DNA of 64,000 nt, from assembly GCF_000466965.1 (NCBI RefSeq), contig NZ_BATB01000007.1, positions 37,055 through 101,054 on the forward strand, in the 5' to 3' direction. Shown here one piece after another: positions 61,596 to 64,000 of the stretch. Each line of letters begins with the position of its first letter. Positions within the stretch are counted from its first letter, which is position 1. The stretch comes from Limimaricola cinnabarinus LL-001 (GTDB lineage Bacteria; Pseudomonadota; Alphaproteobacteria; Rhodobacterales; Rhodobacteraceae). The position numbers were made by a program, and so were the translations under genes. The notes under the pieces are model-generated. The model was not told the origin of the DNA, searched no databases, and saw nothing but the letters and a program-made list of their open reading frames with translations.

Positions 61596-61948
61596 GTGTG
61601 CTCCCGGTTAAGGGCCAGCGCCGGGTCCCCAAATCCACCCCGCGGCCGGCGTACCCTCATATGCCGCCCTCCTACTCCCTGCGTCACCTCATGTCACCTT
61701 GTTTCTGCGCCGCCGTGTCGCTGCGGCAACGCGGGGGCGACGGCTTTGAAAACAGGCGTTTCGCAACATGCGGCACACGCTAGGATAGTGGGGCCACCCT
61801 AGCACGGTTCGCGCGGAAAGTGCACCTACCCTGATGCTCCAGCTGCGCGACGCCGCGCCGCGGCGTCCATCGCTGGACACCTGCCCCCCCTTAACGCTAA
61901 TCACGGCCCTGCGGTCGCGCCGATCGCGGCACGCTCGGAGAACACGCG
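61596..61948. other. Intergenic region between dksA and a small membrane protein
   Basis: 353 bases, presumably with two divergent promoters. A short interrupted repeat (CTAGG ... CCTAG with inner GTGG/CCAC) lies at 61780-61802. No gene or known RNA is recognisable. Confidence 0.5.
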
Positions 61949-62119
61949 ATGATCCTGCCAATTGCCGGTCTCTTCATCGGAGCCATCCTCGGCGCCTATC
62001 GCGCCCGTCGTCATGGCGGCGGTGCGGCCGACATGGCGCAATGGGGCGCGGCGCATGCGCTGGCCCTCGGGATCGTTGGATTGTTCGTGCTGTTGCTGCT
62101 CAGCCGGATCGCGGGCTGA
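61949..62119 (+). CDS. Small two-helix membrane protein
   Basis: 56 residues, below common gene-finder limits. MILPIAGLFIGAILGAYRARRHGG is a helix with a positive hinge, and HALALGIVGLFVLLLLSRIAG is a second helix. The pattern G-A-x-x-A-R-R-x-G-G-x-x-x-D-M-A-Q is one I recognise from small proteins in Rhodobacterales, sometimes mislabelled as apolipoprotein acyltransferase. It is far too short for that enzyme. Function unknown. Confidence 0.7.
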   Translation: MILPIAGLFIGAILGAYRARRHGGGAADMAQWGAAHALALGIVGLFVLLLLSRIAG

Positions 62120-62153
62120 TCTCGCCCGCGCGGCGGGCCGACGAGGGGCGGGC

Positions 62154-62312
62154 TCAGCCCGCCCTCTCGCCGCCGCGTCGATCGTTGTCGGACCCACGGG
62201 ACGCCAGCTGTTCAAGCAGCTGGCGCAGCCTGTCGGACGTCTCCCGTTCGACGGGGAAGGCCCTTTGCAGTGCGGCGTCGCGCACCTGCTTGTCGAATTG
62301 ATCGAAGTTCAT
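62154..62312 (-). CDS. Small helical protein of 52 residues
   Basis: MNFDQFDKQVRDAALQRAFP followed by VERETSDRLRQLLEQLASRG and a charged tail. Two amphipathic helices are predicted; the second faintly recalls the C-terminal helix of NepR-type anti-sigma factors, but the resemblance is too weak for a call. GAGGCAACC precedes the ATG. Its start is divergent from the M48 protease gene across about 165 bases. Confidence 0.5.
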   Translation of the reverse strand: MNFDQFDKQVRDAALQRAFPVERETSDRLRQLLEQLASRGSDNDRRGGERAG

Positions 62313-62479
62313 GGTTGCCTCATTCAGTAGGACAACCCCCCTGACACTGTGACAATAGACATACTCCGGATTTGGTTCCCGTCCGGTAAATCACTCTTGA
62401 CCCAAGCTGTGGCATAGGAGCCGCATGTGACACCCAAGAAACTGTGGTTGTGCGGATATGACCGGGCCACCATATTGCC

Positions 62480-63166
62480 ATGATGCTCAAGCTCTCACCG
62501 CTCATTCTCGCCCTGCTCTACGGATTCGCCGTCTATCAGGTGTCGGTCTGGCGCACGCGCCGCGCGCTCGACCGCAAATCGACCGAGCTGGCCGAGCCGC
62601 GCCTGCGCGCGGTCTGCGACAAGCTGGCCCGCGCGCTGGAACTGCCGCGCATCAAGGTGCATGTCTACGAGATCGCCCCCGTCAACGGCCTTGCCGCACC
62701 GGATGGGCGGATCTTCCTGACGCGCGGCTTTCTGGAACGCTATGCCTCGGGGGCGGTGACCGCCGAGGAGATCGCCAGCGTCGTGGCGCATGAGCTGGGC
62801 CACGTGGCGCTGGGGCATTCGCGCCGCCGCATGGTGGATTTCTCGGCGCAGAACGCGCTGCGCACGGCGCTCGCGGCGGTGCTGTCACGGATCATCCCGG
62901 GCTTTGGCGGCATGATCGCGGCCGGTCTGGCGCGGCTGGTGGCCGCCCGGATCAGCCGGGTCGACGAATACGAGGCCGACGCCTATGCCTCGGCGCTGAT
63001 GATCAAGGCGGGCCTTGGCACCGCGCCGCAGAAATCGCTGCTCTCCAAGCTCGACAATCTGGCGGGCGTCGGCGGCGCGACCCCGGCTTGGCTCATGAGC
63101 CATCCCAAGACCGAGGCGCGCCTCAAAGCGATCGAGGCCAACGAGGCCAAGTGGCTCAAGGCCTAG
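62480..63166 (+). CDS. M48 family metalloprotease
   Basis: 228 residues. N-terminal hydrophobic anchor (LKLSPLILALLYGFAVYQV), zinc site SVVAHELGHVALGHSRR (HExxH form HELGH), and the third ligand region DEYEADAYASALMIKAGLG. HtpX/BepA-like quality-control protease, attached to the inner membrane. ATG at 62480 or 62483. Converges with the PIN gene, overlapping by four bases. Confidence 0.9.
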   Translation: MMLKLSPLILALLYGFAVYQVSVWRTRRALDRKSTELAEPRLRAVCDKLARALELPRIKVHVYEIAPVNGLAAPDGRIFLTRGFLERYASGAVTAEEIASVVAHELGHVALGHSRRRMVDFSAQNALRTALAAVLSRIIPGFGGMIAAGLARLVAARISRVDEYEADAYASALMIKAGLGTAPQKSLLSKLDNLAGVGGATPAWLMSHPKTEARLKAIEANEAKWLKA

Positions 63167-63711
63167 CCGCCCGCCTCCACCGCTTTTCCGAACCGGTTCA
63201 GCCGCGCCTTGCGCAAGAGCTTGCGCGGGGTCCACGCCTCGCCCGAAAGCCGCGTCGCTTCGGCCACCACCGATGCCACGACCTCGCCCACCGGGCCGGG
63301 GCTGGCCTCGTAGAGGCCAAGCAGGAAGTTGTCGGGATCGGCGCGTGACAGTCCTTCTTCGGCGAGAAGGTCGCGGGGAAAATCCTTGGCGTTCATCGTG
63401 ACGATGACGTCGCAATGCCCCGCCACCGCGCTGGCCAGCACGTGGATGTCGTTCGCGTCGGGAAGCCAGAGGCGGCGCTCCAGATCCGGGACGGCCGCGA
63501 CCTCAGCGCGCGGGAAGCGCGAGGCCAACACCGCGATCTCGCCGCGCGCGATCGCCTCGCCCTCCGGCCCCAGCCGCGCCGCCGCCCGCGCCCACTCTTC
63601 CGAGATCCGCGCGCTCCAGCGCGGCTCGTAAAGACCTTTGGCGGCGCAGCCCAAGAGCAGCTCGCGCATCACCGTCGGGTAAAGGACGCAGGCGTCAAGC
63701 AGGACCCTCAC
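63163..63711 (-). CDS. PIN domain protein (RSP_2648 type)
   Basis: 182 residues from a GTG. VRVLLDACVLYPTVMRELLLGCA begins the PIN fold with its first aspartate; others are in PDANDIHVLASAVAGHCDVIVTMNAKDFP. PIN domains are metal-dependent RNases; no antitoxin gene is adjacent, so a toxin role is not supported. The GTG overlaps the stop of the upstream rRNA methyltransferase (GTGA), a pairing typical of Rhodobacterales. Length is normal for this subfamily. Confidence 0.88.
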   Translation of the reverse strand: MRVLLDACVLYPTVMRELLLGCAAKGLYEPRWSARISEEWARAAARLGPEGEAIARGEIAVLASRFPRAEVAAVPDLERRLWLPDANDIHVLASAVAGHCDVIVTMNAKDFPRDLLAEEGLSRADPDNFLLGLYEASPGPVGEVVASVVAEATRLSGEAWTPRKLLRKARLNRFGKAVEAGG

Positions 63712-64000
63712 AGACGGAACACGAGCGCCTTGAGATAGCCGCCCTCGGCCAGCTGCGGCAGCACCGGGTGATCGGCCCCGGCAAAGCCGGTGTAGCAGAT
63801 CGCGCCGCGGCGCCCCGCCTTGCCGATGCCGCGCGCGCAGGCGGCCCGGAACTTGGTCAGGTCGGCGGCATGGCTGCACGAGCAGAGCACCAGATAACCG
63901 CCCTCCTCGACCAGAGACGCCGCCAGCCGCGCGATCCGCTCATAGGCGCGCAACCCCGGCTCGAGCGCGGATTTCGACGGCGCGAAGGCGGGCGGGTCGC
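63708..64000 (-). CDS. RlmI-type class I rRNA methyltransferase, C-terminal part
   Basis: Only the last ~97 residues are in the window; the 5' end is beyond 64000. DPPAFAPSKSALEPGLRAYERIARLAASLVEEGGYLVLCSCSHAADLTKF contains the catalytic DPPAF motif and the SCSH cysteine of m5C methyltransferases such as RlmI, which acts on 23S rRNA. Ends YLKALVFRL. Co-translated with the PIN gene. Confidence 0.88.
   Translation of the reverse strand, partial: DPPAFAPSKSALEPGLRAYERIARLAASLVEEGGYLVLCSCSHAADLTKFRAACARGIGKAGRRGAICYTGFAGADHPVLPQLAEGGYLKALVFRL

Noticed and set aside
62154..62312. Naming the small protein NepR
   Set aside because: Only the final helix is vaguely alike; no sigma factor or PhyR gene is nearby.
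63163..63711. Toxin-antitoxin module based on the PIN protein
   Set aside because: No small antitoxin frame precedes it; it overlaps an rRNA methyltransferase gene and belongs to a longer PIN subfamily.

Overview
The window is a high-GC, gene-dense stretch of bacterial chromosome, almost certainly from the Rhodobacterales (Alphaproteobacteria). Grounds: an SOS box of the alphaproteobacterial GTTC-N7-GTTC type in front of recA; the ihfA-merR-tRNA-Pro, yceD-rpmF-plsX-fabH, scpA-scpB-nagZ-SPOR-argS and lptF-lptG-lptD-surA-pdxA-rsmA blocks; a DUF4167 protein; a DksA with a single cysteine; and a PIN/rRNA-methyltransferase pair typical of Rhodobacter relatives. I see no rRNA, CRISPR array, prophage, intact insertion sequence or replication origin.

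Layout. 1-2.6 kb: end of a YitT membrane protein, an SMR exporter and typA. 2.6-7.4 kb (minus): recA with SOS box and promoter, then alaS-DUF1330-MOSC. 7.4-16 kb: a small sulfotransferase-like gene, a CPA1 antiporter with a cNMP-type domain, a TAXI-TRAP transporter with DUF1850, a lytic transglycosylase lipoprotein and glutaminase. 16-22 kb: ndk, an ABC-F ATPase, marC, a membrane aspartic protease, holC and pepA. 22-29.5 kb: lptF-lptG-lptD-surA-pdxA joined by 4-base overlaps or very tight spacing, then rsmA, an outer-membrane biogenesis block. 29.6-39 kb: DUF4167, prmC-prfA, DUF1499, an M20 amidohydrolase, mazG, an iron-binding protein, a second ABC-F protein, an OlsB-like acyltransferase and msrB. 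39-45 kb: bamE-like lipoprotein, yceD-rpmF-plsX-fabH-ihfA-merR, tRNA-Pro and a dCTP deaminase-type protein. 45-55 kb (minus): diguanylate cyclase, then dgt, a CPA1/RCK antiporter, argS, SPOR protein, nagZ, scpA, scpB. 55-64 kb: HesB/ErpA-type protein, class A PBP, exonuclease III, a small secreted protein behind a structured 440-base leader, an FAD monooxygenase, dksA, two very small genes, an M48 protease, a PIN protein and the end of an RlmI-type methyltransferase.

The most striking signal is not a new system but a pattern of errors. Twelve genes (sulfotransferase-like, pepA, pdxA, M20, afuA-like, second ABC-F, plsX, diguanylate cyclase, nagZ, argS, second antiporter, PBP1A) are each broken by one missing base. 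Every one is repaired by restoring one base, in every case placeable in a GGC (or, on the other strand, GCC) context, and none needs a base removed. Several are normally essential, so I read this as a systematic deletion artefact of the sequence rather than gene decay; a real biological cause is possible but less likely. These genes are given below at their repaired extents.

The least explained stretches are the leader at 59164-59603 (near-perfect palindrome, micro-ORF, alternative hairpins), the gene-poor segment at 14255-14598 and the 61596-61948 gap. I found no convincing undescribed defence, secretion or mobile system.
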